A DNA stretch of 50,626 nt, from contig CALUPL010000011.1 in the NCBI GenBank assembly GCA_944322635.1, forward strand, positions 1 to 50,626, read 5' to 3'. Within the stretch, counting starts at the first letter, position 1; each line of letters starts with the position of its first letter. Shown here in pieces: positions 28,001 to 34,902 of the stretch. Position numbers and translations under genes: made by a program. Origin of the DNA: an uncultured Mailhella sp. (GTDB lineage: Bacteria > Desulfobacterota > Desulfovibrionia > Desulfovibrionales > Desulfovibrionaceae). The notes below the pieces were generated by a model. That model saw only the letters and a program-made list of their open reading frames with translations, did no database searches and had not been told where the DNA came from.

Positions 28001-29840
28001 TCAGCGTCCCCACCTGCTCGTTGCCGCGCATCACCTTGTCGCCGTTCAGCGAATACTCGCCGTTGGCCACTCCTCGCCATTCCACATGATCAAAACCGTC
28101 AGCACCGAAACGGTCGTTGTCGGCAACATTGCCGCTGGCCGTAATCTCCGTTCCTTCCGTCACGTCGTCGGTATCAGGTGTCACCACCGGCACATCGTCC
28201 ACGATGTTCACCGTAATGGTGCCTTCTGCCACGGTATTGTCGGCATCCGTCACCGTCACGCCGACGGCATGACTGATATTGTTGGCATTGTTGTCTTCGG
28301 GGCCGTGCTCCAGCGTGTTGTCGCTCAGCGTATAGGTATAACTCAACCTGCCATCTGCATAGCTGGCGCTGAGAGAGCCTTCTTCATGCATGTCCAGAGT
28401 CACTGCCGTGCCGTCCAGGGGCACTTCCACGCGCTCGGTTCCAAACGTGAGCACGATGCTCTTCACGCCGTCGGGAGCCGTAATGTCCAGAGAGCCTTCG
28501 GCCGTGGTGGGAACTCCGGCCTGACCGGCCTGCGTGCCGCCTTCAAGGCCGGATTCGTACACCGTTACCTTGTCGGAGGAAGGCGTCACGGTAACGCCGT
28601 TGTCCACGCCGTTGATGGTGATGGTCACGGAACCCGTGGCAATGTCGCCGTCCGCGTCCGTGTAGGAGTAGGTAAACTCTTCCGTCAGCTTTTCGTCCTT
28701 GGAAAGAGCCTTCACTTCGGCGTTGTCATTATTGAGCGTGTAGCTGTATGTGCCGTCGGATTTCAGAGTGATTGTGCCGTACTTGCCCTGCTGCTCAGGA
28801 TTCGTCCATGCAAAGTCTGCTCCGTCAGCTCCGGCCGCCGAACCTTCCAGAGCATTGCCGTCGATGGGCGTGGCATCCCCTTCCGTCACATCGTGCATGA
28901 AACTTTCAATGGAAGGAACGTCGTCGGTAATGACCACGGTTATAACGCCGGTACCCGTGGAGCCGTCGTTATCCGTCACGGTAACGGCAAGGTCGTGAGC
29001 TATCTTGTCCGCGCCCTCACCGCCGTGTTCCTGCGTGGCCTGCGTAAGATGGTAGGTGTAGTCCAGACGCCCGGAGGCATCATTGAACCCCGTCACTTCC
29101 AGATAGCCTTCATCCGTGGGCACGGTCTGCCCCGTAAGACCGGAGCCGTCAAGCACCACGATGCCGCCGATGACGATGGAAGAAACGCCGTCTGGCGCAT
29201 CAACCATCATGTAGCCGGAAGCCGTGACGGACGAGCCGCCGCGAAGACCGGCTTCGTTCACATTGAGCACGTTGCGTTCTGCGGCTGGATCGGCATTTCC
29301 GTCGTGAGGGTTATCGGGGTTGTCTATGACAGGAATGTCGTCATCCAGATCACCGGAGTCGCCGGGCGTAATGCTCACAGGGTAATTGATATCACCGTAG
29401 CCGTCAGCCGCACCGTCCGTGTCGGGATTGACGTCGCCACCGGGCCAGCCGATATCGAGACCGCCCAGACGGTCGAGGCCGTCAAGAAGATCGGACGTCA
29501 CATAATCATGAAAGCGGTTGCCGTTGCTCTGCGCTCCTGCGGCCCGACCGGGACCGGCGGCAGGCATGAGGTCCGGCTCATTCATGGCCATAAAGAAGTC
29601 TTCACCCGCGATTTCCGCGCCCTCCACCTCGAATACGGGCATGTTGTCCTTGGTGAACGCCGTATAGAAATTTTCAAGCAGAATAGTACTGCCGTCTTCA
29701 AAGGTCATGACCATGTTGTCTCCGGAGCGGGACAACGTGGCGGCGTCGGTGGGAAAATCGAAAATGAAGCGACTCTGAGGTTCGCAAACTATGGTCTGGG
29801 ACATGCCGGCGGCAGGCTTCACAAGGCGTATATCGGCCAT
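22089..29840 (-). CDS. Giant LapA/DvhA-like adhesin: retention module, Ig-like repeats, vWA domain, RTX repeats, type I signal
   Basis: 2583 residues. Residues 1-105 form an N-terminal retention module (FDFPTDAATLSRSGDNMVMT; FEDGSTILLENFY) ending with PAAG (93-96) and AAG (100-102), likely LapG-type cut sites. A linker leads to many bacterial Ig/VCBS-like domains of about 100 residues (SVTITINGVDNG, VTVTDNDGS types). Two 219-residue near-identical repeats cover about 1045-1482. A distinct beta-rich domain lies at about 1490-1720, then a von Willebrand A domain at about 1930-2180 with MIDAS LLDISES and FLTDGFP. RTX nonapeptides (GNDYINGGDGSDKIYGGSG) at about 2395-2455 bind calcium, and the C-terminus is a type I secretion signal. 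There is no Sec signal. TTAGGAG fixes the start. It is expected at the outer surface, tethered through the TolC-like channel. Confidence 0.93.
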   Translation of the reverse strand: MADIRLVKPAAGMSQTIVCEPQSRFIFDFPTDAATLSRSGDNMVMTFEDGSTILLENFYTAFTKDNMPVFEVEGAEIAGEDFFMAMNEPDLMPAAGPGRAAGAQSNGNRFHDYVTSDLLDGLDRLGGLDIGWPGGDVNPDTDGAADGYGDINYPVSITPGDSGDLDDDIPVIDNPDNPHDGNADPAAERNVLNVNEAGLRGGSSVTASGYMMVDAPDGVSSIVIGGIVVLDGSGLTGQTVPTDEGYLEVTGFNDASGRLDYTYHLTQATQEHGGEGADKIAHDLAVTVTDNDGSTGTGVITVVITDDVPSIESFMHDVTEGDATPIDGNALEGSAAGADGADFAWTNPEQQGKYGTITLKSDGTYSYTLNNDNAEVKALSKDEKLTEEFTYSYTDADGDIATGSVTITINGVDNGVTVTPSSDKVTVYESGLEGGTQAGQAGVPTTAEGSLDITAPDGVKSIVLTFGTERVEVPLDGTAVTLDMHEEGSLSASYADGRLSYTYTLSDNTLEHGPEDNNANNISHAVGVTVTDADNTVAEGTITVNIVDDVPVVTPDTDDVTEGTEITASGNVADNDRFGADGFDHVEWRGVANGEYSLNGDKVMRGNEQVGTLTLAQNGSYTFTLNSDYDVPQDGLPNLVLNYRGFDADGDSADSKLTITISGDLRTPDIPVEPAENESVIVVDEGALTGGSGQHTIHGVSGNGSFTVDLNSEDGTVMLEYGTGENSSITVSLINGVPFSTSWLSHNKTLTVNGVTVKVTGAEQQDDDSWKIEYEYHLTGQQAHTGDKSAGAVGEKDALSDEIDIKVTDATGDTTTGSLTVTVHDDGPVISTQESMLSVSSGASVSGSVDINYGADNEGGQKSLTVNGQKGTAAEGGKLSFALDNGTLMFDPATGGYTFTANANVTTNQELNFVVTDADGDTDKATVTVTIAKPAEPSYTGTVSVDEEGLADGTNPNATSETVTWTAPEGYTIVTVNDGNLGTVSQTGETTLDYTLSNAITHPAGAGENTTTGADTFKVTIMDGKGNTYTVTVNVDVVDDVPELTVTDNETDVTSASETLVGTYTLTHSADGDTVSINGIQANEENGVYTAEVDGIGTVTLKDGNVYVTASEDYASSNDVKLTITVTDSDNDTVSDSLTFDMSSVLKNQEASVTTDDTDLRNGGKSVAKVIASEKLGEDWVFSSDDLPEVENGQLSVDDNGNLVYTQTEALTNKYLHSDNTPGTGTDESAVADTVKVTVENKVTGAMQQVEVTINIRDDAPELTVRGNETDVTSASETLVGTYTLTHSADGDTVSINGTQANEENGVYTAEVDGIGTVTLKDGKVYVTASEGYASSNDVKLTITVTDSDNDTVSDSLTFDMSSVLKNQEASVTTDDTDLRNGGKSVATVTASEILGEDWVFSSKDLPATPNGALSVDENGNLVYTQTEALTNKYLHSDNTPGTGTDESAEVGTVKVTVENKVTGATQQVEVTINIRDDAPELSVTSGSTVAGPTENLSGTEGGYDFVEVVTSPSGSLTQYTNNAEPGQNVAPDILKGVWDGVTIYAGKVTYQETGNRIFVSDLQTDLAGYQLQYSQYGGYTDWSDNNKWKEKGGQDWGIMVTSPDENTNWGNDKWSAAANFETEADLDENYQPISSEAIIINLGGKLAYGTSIDFGAFYSNFKDEGMERALLTFYKGGKIVGSRIVEGSDSGSENKVVHSEEFLAGGFDKIVISALGNVNSKGEPTGGKDGPQGSSFTIQGIDFVTAPEPLYVTEGTVSSVSGADGYDDAFADSHVQFAMDQMFTEKSEGEYTLTVFVNGEKKDASVECQTDDSGNSRLTATVDGEQIFSATLEPQPDGTYTWKMEQYKEFSVGNDGQNDSFQLGFITQDGDGDTAVEYADVPLNTEIIAGESGSDITVSDVDNAGLVVTGDGGDTSVTMEGVVSNSTNYNICFLLDISESMDATIGTQTRYDVAIGAIEQYVNSIIVNESYIGTVNIAIIPFASKANPENFETIELTIIKEEGSTTINGQDYSTEWSMGKDWHNVEKLPSGTNYAAAFQAAGEWYSDLGTSATDGKVENLTYFLTDGFPNKSLNANTFDAAKDAYVQYNGLINLVQGEHAIKVHAIGIGGGGGTEDVLTDKAMESLSIFDNTGEIDDNPGIIWHNTDGSRAYLIKDTPINNVDTYNELQQYLDKNASKKGDTGYFIKVSRDEDGTESCYYQLTWNEHEGEWGFWEYQNSTIGSAWTSYDEQEREWKNDYREFTVTQLLVTAGTVSSGVSEKIDSADGLNAALAGGLTLVPAFADLTDSVIDASQSESSVNVIYGDVMNTDNLVTGENGAEIGMGYDNFEKTGWSSEDITKYIQDHAEDLGRETLLVATSTDGQYDTYYRDVHGDVYKLGDYDKPLNADELKDLIFIGREGGDDTITGTAHDDLIFGQEGNDYINGGDGSDKIYGGSGNDIIVYDSNDYLVDGGSGIDVLISGAQDTPSLDTLLAADSKAAGQPLVNGVEVLITGNDALGLTSMDKLAQYGITIGKDGDKDALVLDGNKWSEDSEGTYHYNGDTGVDLNLQTTIQTEAEWTNSHTDVEAAVQQQVLILQNSNS
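25394..26050 (-). repeat. Direct repeat, downstream copy (657 bp) in adhesin
   Basis: Second copy, in protein order, of a 219-residue adhesin module (residues about 1264-1482). Landmarks line up exactly 657 bases from the neighbouring copy, and long blocks are identical in nucleotides. Differences cluster around the segment after GEDWVFSS. Confidence 0.9.
26051..26707 (-). repeat. Direct repeat, upstream copy (657 bp) in adhesin
   Basis: First copy, in protein order, of the 219-residue module (residues about 1045-1263), abutting the other copy without a spacer. Contains VGTYTLTHSADGD and LTFDMSSVLKNQEAS, both repeated unchanged. Confidence 0.9.
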
Positions 29841-30216
29841 GACAATCTCCTAAGGCAAAAAAGAAAAAAGGAAGTGAAGGAGAAAAAATGTTTAACGCGC
29901 AAAAGCCCCGCTACGGCGCAAACGCCGGAGCGAGGCCTCATTCAGGCATCGAAACAGGGAGGAAAAAAGGGCGCGAACGCTGCTGAAACAAGAGCGAAAG
30001 ACATAAAAAAATCCTGCAACTTCCATAGGTTTACTCACGCAACGAAAATCTCGTCAAGCGAGTTCCAAGAAGCGCAGGAACTCTTCAGTCAGCCATAGTG
30101 CGACCGATGAAAAAAAGAGTAAACCATTTCGGCAAGGAGTCAAGGAAAAACTCTTGTCTCCCATAAGATTTGCGCCGTGGGAAGGGGCAGCTGGGAACGC
30201 CTGCCTGCGTCTGCAA
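29841..30216 (-). promoter_or_regulatory. Long, structured leader upstream of the adhesin gene
   Basis: About 375 bases between trmO and the adhesin, both on the minus strand. It contains a perfect 7-bp hairpin (GAGTTCC/GGAACTC, 30060-30083) and a strong GC-rich hairpin with T-run close to the adhesin (listed separately). Only about 65 bases lie between that hairpin and the start codon, without a convincing promoter, so the adhesin transcript probably begins upstream of it. Confidence 0.4.
29901..29937 (-). terminator. Terminator-like hairpin in the adhesin leader
   Basis: On the minus strand the arms GCCTCGCTCCGGCG and CGCCGTAGCGGGGC pair with two mismatches around a 4-base TTTG loop, followed by TTTTGCGCG. 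It may simply end the trmO transcript or act as an attenuator for the adhesin gene 60 bases downstream. Confidence 0.6.
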
Positions 30217-30894
30217 TCAGGAAGACAGCGGGACAATTTCCAGAACTTCTGCCACACCGTCCCGCACTCGGAAGCGGATGTCGTACCCGGCAAAAGGCAT
30301 GCCGTACACTCTTTCCGGGTCGGCATGATAATGCGGGCGCGGGTCTCTTGCCAGAATGCCGAGAACGGCCGCCTGCTGCTCTGAACTGAACGGCACGCGC
30401 AGCTTTTCGGGAAATCTGACGTCCAGCGTGCGGTCGGCAAGCCTCGTTGTGAATCCGCCTCTGGCCTCGGGATGAGAGTCGGAATAGGGGACATAGGGCT
30501 TGATGTCGAAAATCGGCGTGCCGTCCATGAGATCTACGCCGGACACGTGCAGCTCCGGGCCATCAGGGCCGTGCAGCTCCACCCTTTCCAGACGCACGCA
30601 GGAAAGCCCCATGAAGTTGGGGCGAAAAGGTGAACGCGTGGCAAATACGCCCATGCGTATATTGCCGCCCAGCCGAGGAGGTCTCACCGTGGGCGACCAC
30701 TCGTCGCGCACGGCCTGCGAGAACTGCCAGATGAGCCAGACATGGGAAAAATCCTCCAGCCCGCGCAAGGCTTCCGGCTCCCGGTACTTCGGCGTGAACA
30801 CGATACGCCCCTTCAGGGCCTCCACAAGACCGCACTGCCGGGGAACCCCGAATTTCGTCGGCAGATCCGTATGAATATGTGCAATGGCTTCCAT
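30217..30894 (-). CDS. trmO: tRNA (t6A37) N6-methyltransferase TrmO
   Basis: 225 residues of the TsaA/YaeB/VirR family, which uses S-adenosylmethionine to methylate N6-threonylcarbamoyladenosine at position 37 of certain tRNAs. Visible motifs: HIHTDLPTKFGVPRQ, FSHVWLIWQFSQ, RMGVFATRSPFRPNFMGLSCVRL (active-site strand and loops) and FDIKPYVPYSDSHPEARGGF. The frame extends to 30966, but the family normally starts just before the HIHT motif and GAGAGG precedes ATG 30894. An ATG at 30906 is also possible. The C-terminal 60 residues form the usual extra domain (HYHADPERVYGMPFAGYDIRF). It is divergent from the flavodoxin-like gene. Confidence 0.9.
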   Translation of the reverse strand: MEAIAHIHTDLPTKFGVPRQCGLVEALKGRIVFTPKYREPEALRGLEDFSHVWLIWQFSQAVRDEWSPTVRPPRLGGNIRMGVFATRSPFRPNFMGLSCVRLERVELHGPDGPELHVSGVDLMDGTPIFDIKPYVPYSDSHPEARGGFTTRLADRTLDVRFPEKLRVPFSSEQQAAVLGILARDPRPHYHADPERVYGMPFAGYDIRFRVRDGVAEVLEIVPLSS

Positions 30895-31052
30895 GCCTCT
30901 CAGCATAGCGAAAGGGACAGACGCAGGCAAGAGATGCCCGTATTTGCGGACACTTTCAACTTGCATACAAAAGCCTTCCGCCCTATTCTAACACGAATAT
31001 GGCATGAAGCGCATTTCTGCATCGCCACGACTTCAACCGCACGGGGGAATCC

Positions 31053-31694
31053 ATGATACTTGCGCTCAACGGAAGTCCGAGAATCAAAGGAAATACGGCC
31101 GCCATGCTGCAATCCGCCCTTGACGGAGCCGCCTCGGCCGGGAAGGAAACAAAGCTCATCCAGCTTTATCGCCTGAACTACAAAGGATGTGTCAGCTGCT
31201 TTTCCTGCAAGCTCAAAACAGGTCGTCACGGCCACTGCGCCATGAAGGACGAACTTTCCCCCGTTCTTGAAATGATGGAACAGGCCGACGCACTCATTTT
31301 CGGTTCCCCCATCTACTACGGCGACGTAACGCCTGAAATGCTTGCTCTTGAACACCGCTTTCTGTTCAGCCACATGCTCTACAACAAGGAAAACCGCTGG
31401 GTTTTCCCCCGCAAAATTCCCTCGGCCTTCATTTACACGTTCGGCGTAACCGCAGATCAGACTGAAAACGTGCTTACGCCCTTCTCCGGAGTGCATTCCC
31501 GCATGGGTGAAATGCTGGGAGTGAAAACCGAGGTATGCTGCAGTGCCAACGCCTGGCAGTTCAGCGATTACAGCCTCTACGAGGCCGACCGCTACGACCC
31601 CGCCGAAAAGAAAAAGTATCATGAGGAAGTCTTCCCCGAAGACTGCCGCAAGGCCTTTGACATGGGCCGTCGCCTGGCACTCATGACCGTGTAA
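31053..31694 (+). CDS. Flavodoxin-family NAD(P)H-dependent oxidoreductase
   Basis: 213 residues. The FMN phosphate loop is GSPRIKGNT at the start, followed by a short Cys motif CVSCFSCK (as in iron-sulfur flavoproteins, but with fewer cysteines than the full cluster motif) and the second flavin loop FGSPIYYGDVTPEM. It should be a cytoplasmic FMN-binding reductase. Its electron donor and substrate cannot be told. The ribosome binding site is GGGGG upstream of ATG 31053. A strong terminator follows at once, so it is monocistronic. Confidence 0.8.
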   Translation: MILALNGSPRIKGNTAAMLQSALDGAASAGKETKLIQLYRLNYKGCVSCFSCKLKTGRHGHCAMKDELSPVLEMMEQADALIFGSPIYYGDVTPEMLALEHRFLFSHMLYNKENRWVFPRKIPSAFIYTFGVTADQTENVLTPFSGVHSRMGEMLGVKTEVCCSANAWQFSDYSLYEADRYDPAEKKKYHEEVFPEDCRKAFDMGRRLALMTV

Positions 31695-31721
31695 GCCGCT
31701 TTTTGCTCCGCGGCTTTTTTT
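31693..31721 (+). terminator. Rho-independent terminator of the flavodoxin-family gene
   Basis: Stem AGCCGC/GCGGCT with a 10-base loop followed by TTTTTT, overlapping the stop codon region. Confidence 0.85.
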
Positions 31722-31810
31722 ATGACAGGGTGGGAAAAACGCGCTCCCTCCCGGCCTGTCCTCCCCTGAGCGCATATCTCTTCAACACTCTTTTCAGCGA
31801 GGATTGTGCC

Positions 31811-33061
31811 GTGGAATATCACGTCATTCAGGTCGAGGAGCGTCCGCCGCTTCTTCTCAACATCCCTCTGAGCATTCAGCATCTTTTCGCCATGTTCGGC
31901 TCCACCGTACTCGTGCCCTTCCTGTTCCAGGTGAATCCCACCACCTGTCTGTTCATGAACGGCATAGGTACGCTGCTGTATCTCGTCCTCACGAAAGGCA
32001 AAATTCCTTCCTATCTCGGATCAAGCTTTGCCTTCATCTCTCCCGTGCTTGCCATCATTGCGACAAGCGGCTATTCCTCGGCACAATCGGGTTTCATCGT
32101 CTTCGGACTTCTCTTCATTCTCTTCTCTCTGCTCATCAGAGCAGTAGGCACCAAATGGATAGACGTCATCTTCCCGCCGGCGGCCATGGGGTCCATCATT
32201 GCCGTCATCGGTCTTGAGCTTGCGCCCACAGCCGCATCCATGGCCGGTCTCACGGGAGAAAACATCAACATGGACAATGTGCTGGTGTCCATGTTCACGC
32301 TCATCGTCACCGTGGTCGGCTCCGTGGCTTTCAAAGGATTTCTGGCCATCATCCCCGTGCTCTTCGGCGTCATATGCGGATATATATTCGCTTTCTTCAT
32401 GGGCATGGTGGATCTTACCCCGGTCATCGAGGCCCCCTGGTTCCAGATGCCGCACTTCTACGCCCCCACGTTCGACCTCAACGCCATCATCATCATTGCC
32501 CCCGCCGCTCTCGTGGTGCTGGCAGAACACATAGGACATCTGCTCGTCACCGGCAACGTGGTGGGCCGCGATCTCATCAAGGATCCCGGGCTTTCCCGTT
32601 CACTCTTTGCCGACGGCTGCTCCAACATCCTTTCCGGATTCTTCGGCGCCACGCCAAACACCACCTACGGAGAAAACATCGGCGTCATGGCCATTACCCG
32701 CGTGTACAGCGTGTGGGTTCTCGGCGGTGCGGCCGTCATGGCCATTCTGCTTTCTTTCGTAGGCAAGCTCTCCGAACTCATCCGCGGCATTCCCGTGCCC
32801 GTCATGGGCGGCGTATGCCTGCTGCTCTTCGGCGTGATTGCCGCCTCCGGTCTGCGCGTGCTGGTGGAACGCAAGGTGGACTACAGCAAGTCTTCCAACC
32901 TCGTCATGACCTCGGTTATCATGATCATAGGTCTGAGCGGTGCCAAGCTCTCCTTCGGCTCCTTCACCATTCAGGGCATGGTTCTTGCCACCATCATCGC
33001 CATCGTTCTGAGCCTAGCCTTCAAGCTCTTCGACCACTTCCATCTTCTTCGCAAGGACTGA
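31811..33061 (+). CDS. uraA: Uracil permease (NCS2 family)
   Basis: 416 residues with about 14 membrane segments. The N-terminus HVIQVEERPPLLLNIPLSIQHLFAMFGSTVLVP and the motifs GSSFAFISPVLAI (substrate helix 3), LVVLAEHIGHL (helix 8 Glu), FFGATPNTTYGENIGVMAITRV (helix 10) and GVIAASGLRVLVE are those of UraA-type proton-uracil symporters of the inner membrane. The frame is open from 31703, but homology starts at GTG 31811, which has GAGGA seven bases upstream, and the length then fits the family. It is the only gene between two terminators. Confidence 0.9.
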   Translation: MEYHVIQVEERPPLLLNIPLSIQHLFAMFGSTVLVPFLFQVNPTTCLFMNGIGTLLYLVLTKGKIPSYLGSSFAFISPVLAIIATSGYSSAQSGFIVFGLLFILFSLLIRAVGTKWIDVIFPPAAMGSIIAVIGLELAPTAASMAGLTGENINMDNVLVSMFTLIVTVVGSVAFKGFLAIIPVLFGVICGYIFAFFMGMVDLTPVIEAPWFQMPHFYAPTFDLNAIIIIAPAALVVLAEHIGHLLVTGNVVGRDLIKDPGLSRSLFADGCSNILSGFFGATPNTTYGENIGVMAITRVYSVWVLGGAAVMAILLSFVGKLSELIRGIPVPVMGGVCLLLFGVIAASGLRVLVERKVDYSKSSNLVMTSVIMIIGLSGAKLSFGSFTIQGMVLATIIAIVLSLAFKLFDHFHLLRKD

Positions 33062-33157
33062 GACTTCTTCCGAAAACGGAACAGCGCCTGGCATGGGGAA
33101 GCATGACGATCCAGCCTTCCCCTTCCGGCAGCGCGCATTCCCTCTTGTCATTCAGGC

Positions 33158-33210
33158 ATAAAAAAAAGCCCCCTTTATGCAGGCAGAACGGCCTGAAAAA
33201 GGGGGCTTTC
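33158..33210. terminator. Bidirectional terminator between uraA and phoU
   Basis: A 12-bp perfect stem (AAAGCCCCCTTT/AAAGGGGGCTTT) with an inner 5-bp stem (CAGGC/GCCTG). The T8 run lies on the minus side, so it mainly ends the phoB-phoR-pstB-phoU transcripts, 17 bases after the phoU stop. Confidence 0.9.
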
Positions 33211-33226
33211 CGCATCCCTGTTCTTT

Positions 33227-33910
33227 TCAGCTGCCGGTATTACCGGACAGCTTCACCCGATGCTTCACGGTGATGCCGTCGCACATGAAGCAAAGATGCT
33301 CGACGATGTTTTCGGAACGACGGCAGATGCGGTCAATGGATCGCACGATGAGAATAAGAGGAACGGCTACTCCCGGATCAACCTGATTCTGGCGCACGGC
33401 ATTCATGAGCTTTTCATAAATGGAAAGCAGCAGACGGACGCTCTCGTCCGTGCTCTGAAATACCGTCATGCCCTGGTTCACGTCTTCATTGCGGAAGGAG
33501 GAAAGCGAGGTATCCAGCATGTCGAAGGCAAGCTGCATATAACGGGCAAGCTCCTGTTCCAGCTCCGAAGGAAGAGCCTCCGGCAGATAGTTCACCTGTC
33601 GTCCTACGGTCACTGCCTCATCGGCTATGCGCTCAAGATCGAGCACCATGCGCACGGCCGTAAGAATAAAACGAAGATCCTTGGCCACCGGCTGCGTTCT
33701 GGCAATGACACTGGTGCACTTTTCATCCAGTTCAAGTTCCATCTCGTCGATGACGTCATCGCCGCGTACCACTTCCTCCGCAACCTTGGCGTCTCGCAGC
33801 AGCACGGCGGTACGAGCCTTGCTGTAGGCCATCTGCACAAGACTGCCCATGGTGAGCAGCTCGGTCCTCAGTCCACGAAGTACGGAAGAACCGTACATCT
33901 GATCCTTCAT
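33227..33910 (-). CDS. phoU: Phosphate transport regulator PhoU
   Basis: 227 residues made of two related three-helix bundles, as in PhoU: the first with RGDDVIDEMELELDEKC and AKDLRFILTAVRMVLDLERIADEA, the second with STDESVRLLLSIYEKL and RSIDRICRRSENIVEHLCFM. The acidic E/DxxxD motifs that bind metal clusters are present. PhoU links the Pst transporter to PhoR and keeps the regulon off when phosphate is plentiful. The frame reaches 33943, but AGAGG precedes the ATG at 33910, giving the normal length. It is the last gene of the minus-strand pho cluster; about 200 bases without a gene separate it from pstB. Confidence 0.9.
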   Translation of the reverse strand: MKDQMYGSSVLRGLRTELLTMGSLVQMAYSKARTAVLLRDAKVAEEVVRGDDVIDEMELELDEKCTSVIARTQPVAKDLRFILTAVRMVLDLERIADEAVTVGRQVNYLPEALPSELEQELARYMQLAFDMLDTSLSSFRNEDVNQGMTVFQSTDESVRLLLSIYEKLMNAVRQNQVDPGVAVPLILIVRSIDRICRRSENIVEHLCFMCDGITVKHRVKLSGNTGS

Positions 33911-34108
33911 GATCAACCTCTGCTTGGCGCATGGAATACCCATGCGGCATTTTTCCGCCGAACGCGCAGGCCTTCGTGCGAAATGAATGACGGACAGCGC
34001 CGCCGCTTTTTACTGAAAATCGGGTGCCGTGCCGCAGACACGATGTTGAGGACAAAAGCCGTGCTTTGTCTGATCGCACCGTCCGGAAATCCACGGCCCG
34101 AAAGAGGG

Positions 34109-34867
34109 CTAGCCGAAGCGTCCCGTAATATAGTCTTCCGTCTGCTTCAGCTTGGGACGTGTGAAAATCACGTCGGTCTCGTCGGTTTCGATAAGATCTC
34201 CCATGTAGAAAAATGCCGTGTAGTCGGAAACGCGCGCCGCCTGCTGCATATTGTGGGTGACGATGATGACGGTGAGCTGATCCCTGAGCTGGGCAATGCC
34301 TTCCTCTATCTGCTGCGTGGCAATGGGATCAAGCGCCGAAGTCGGCTCGTCCATGAGCAGTATTTCCGGTTCAACGGCCAAAGCGCGGGCAATGCAGAGA
34401 CGCTGCTGCTGACCTCCGGAAAGCGCAAGAGCGGAGTCGGACAGTCTGTCCTTCACCTCGTTCCAGAGCGCGGCGCGTTTCAGACTTTCCTCAACTTTGG
34501 AGGCAATGACGGATTCCGACTTTTCGCCGTTGACGCGCAGCCCGTAAGCCACGTTTTCAAAAATACTCTTGGGAAACGACGTGGGACGCTGAAACACCAT
34601 GCCGACTCTGCGCCGCAGAGAAACCACGTCGCAGTCGTGCACGTTGATGTTCTTGCCGTCCAGAAGAATGTCGCCTTCCGCCCGGCTCCCGGCCACAAGA
34701 TCGTTCATGCGGTTGAGGCAGCGCAGATAGGTGCTCTTGCCGCAGCCGGACGGGCCGATGAGAGCCGTTACTCTTTTTTCGGGAAACCGGAGACTGATGT
34801 TTTTCAGCGCCTGCTTCGCTCCGTAAAAGAAGTTCAGCGACACGGTCTCCATTTTTATGTTCTGCAT
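34109..34867 (-). CDS. pstB: Phosphate ABC transporter ATP-binding protein PstB
   Basis: 252 residues, normal for PstB. Walker [22 protein letters not shown]-loop [18 protein letters not shown] (typical of PstB), signature LSGGQQQR, Walker [16 protein letters not shown] and switch His [18 protein letters not shown]. It powers phosphate uptake with PstS, PstC and PstA, whose genes lie divergently at 37573-40362. It follows phoR after 35 bases with AAGGAG upstream. Encoding pstB with phoR and phoU rather than with pstSCA differs from the usual pstSCAB-phoU order. Confidence 0.95.
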   Translation of the reverse strand: MQNIKMETVSLNFFYGAKQALKNISLRFPEKRVTALIGPSGCGKSTYLRCLNRMNDLVAGSRAEGDILLDGKNINVHDCDVVSLRRRVGMVFQRPTSFPKSIFENVAYGLRVNGEKSESVIASKVEESLKRAALWNEVKDRLSDSALALSGGQQQRLCIARALAVEPEILLMDEPTSALDPIATQQIEEGIAQLRDQLTVIIVTHNMQQAARVSDYTAFFYMGDLIETDETDVIFTRPKLKQTEDYITGRFG

Positions 34868-34902
34868 GGAAAATCTCCTTGGAGAGCTACGTATGAAAAA
34901 GT

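Noticed and set aside
29905..29937. An ops-like RfaH recruitment site in the adhesin leader (GCCGTAGCGG)
   Set aside because: The resemblance is limited to a few bases within a palindromic stem, and no RfaH-like gene is in the window.
27603..30098. Plus-strand frame of 831 codons across the adhesin
   Set aside because: Antisense shadow of the repetitive adhesin; rich in Arg, His and Val from reverse-complemented Thr/Asp codons.
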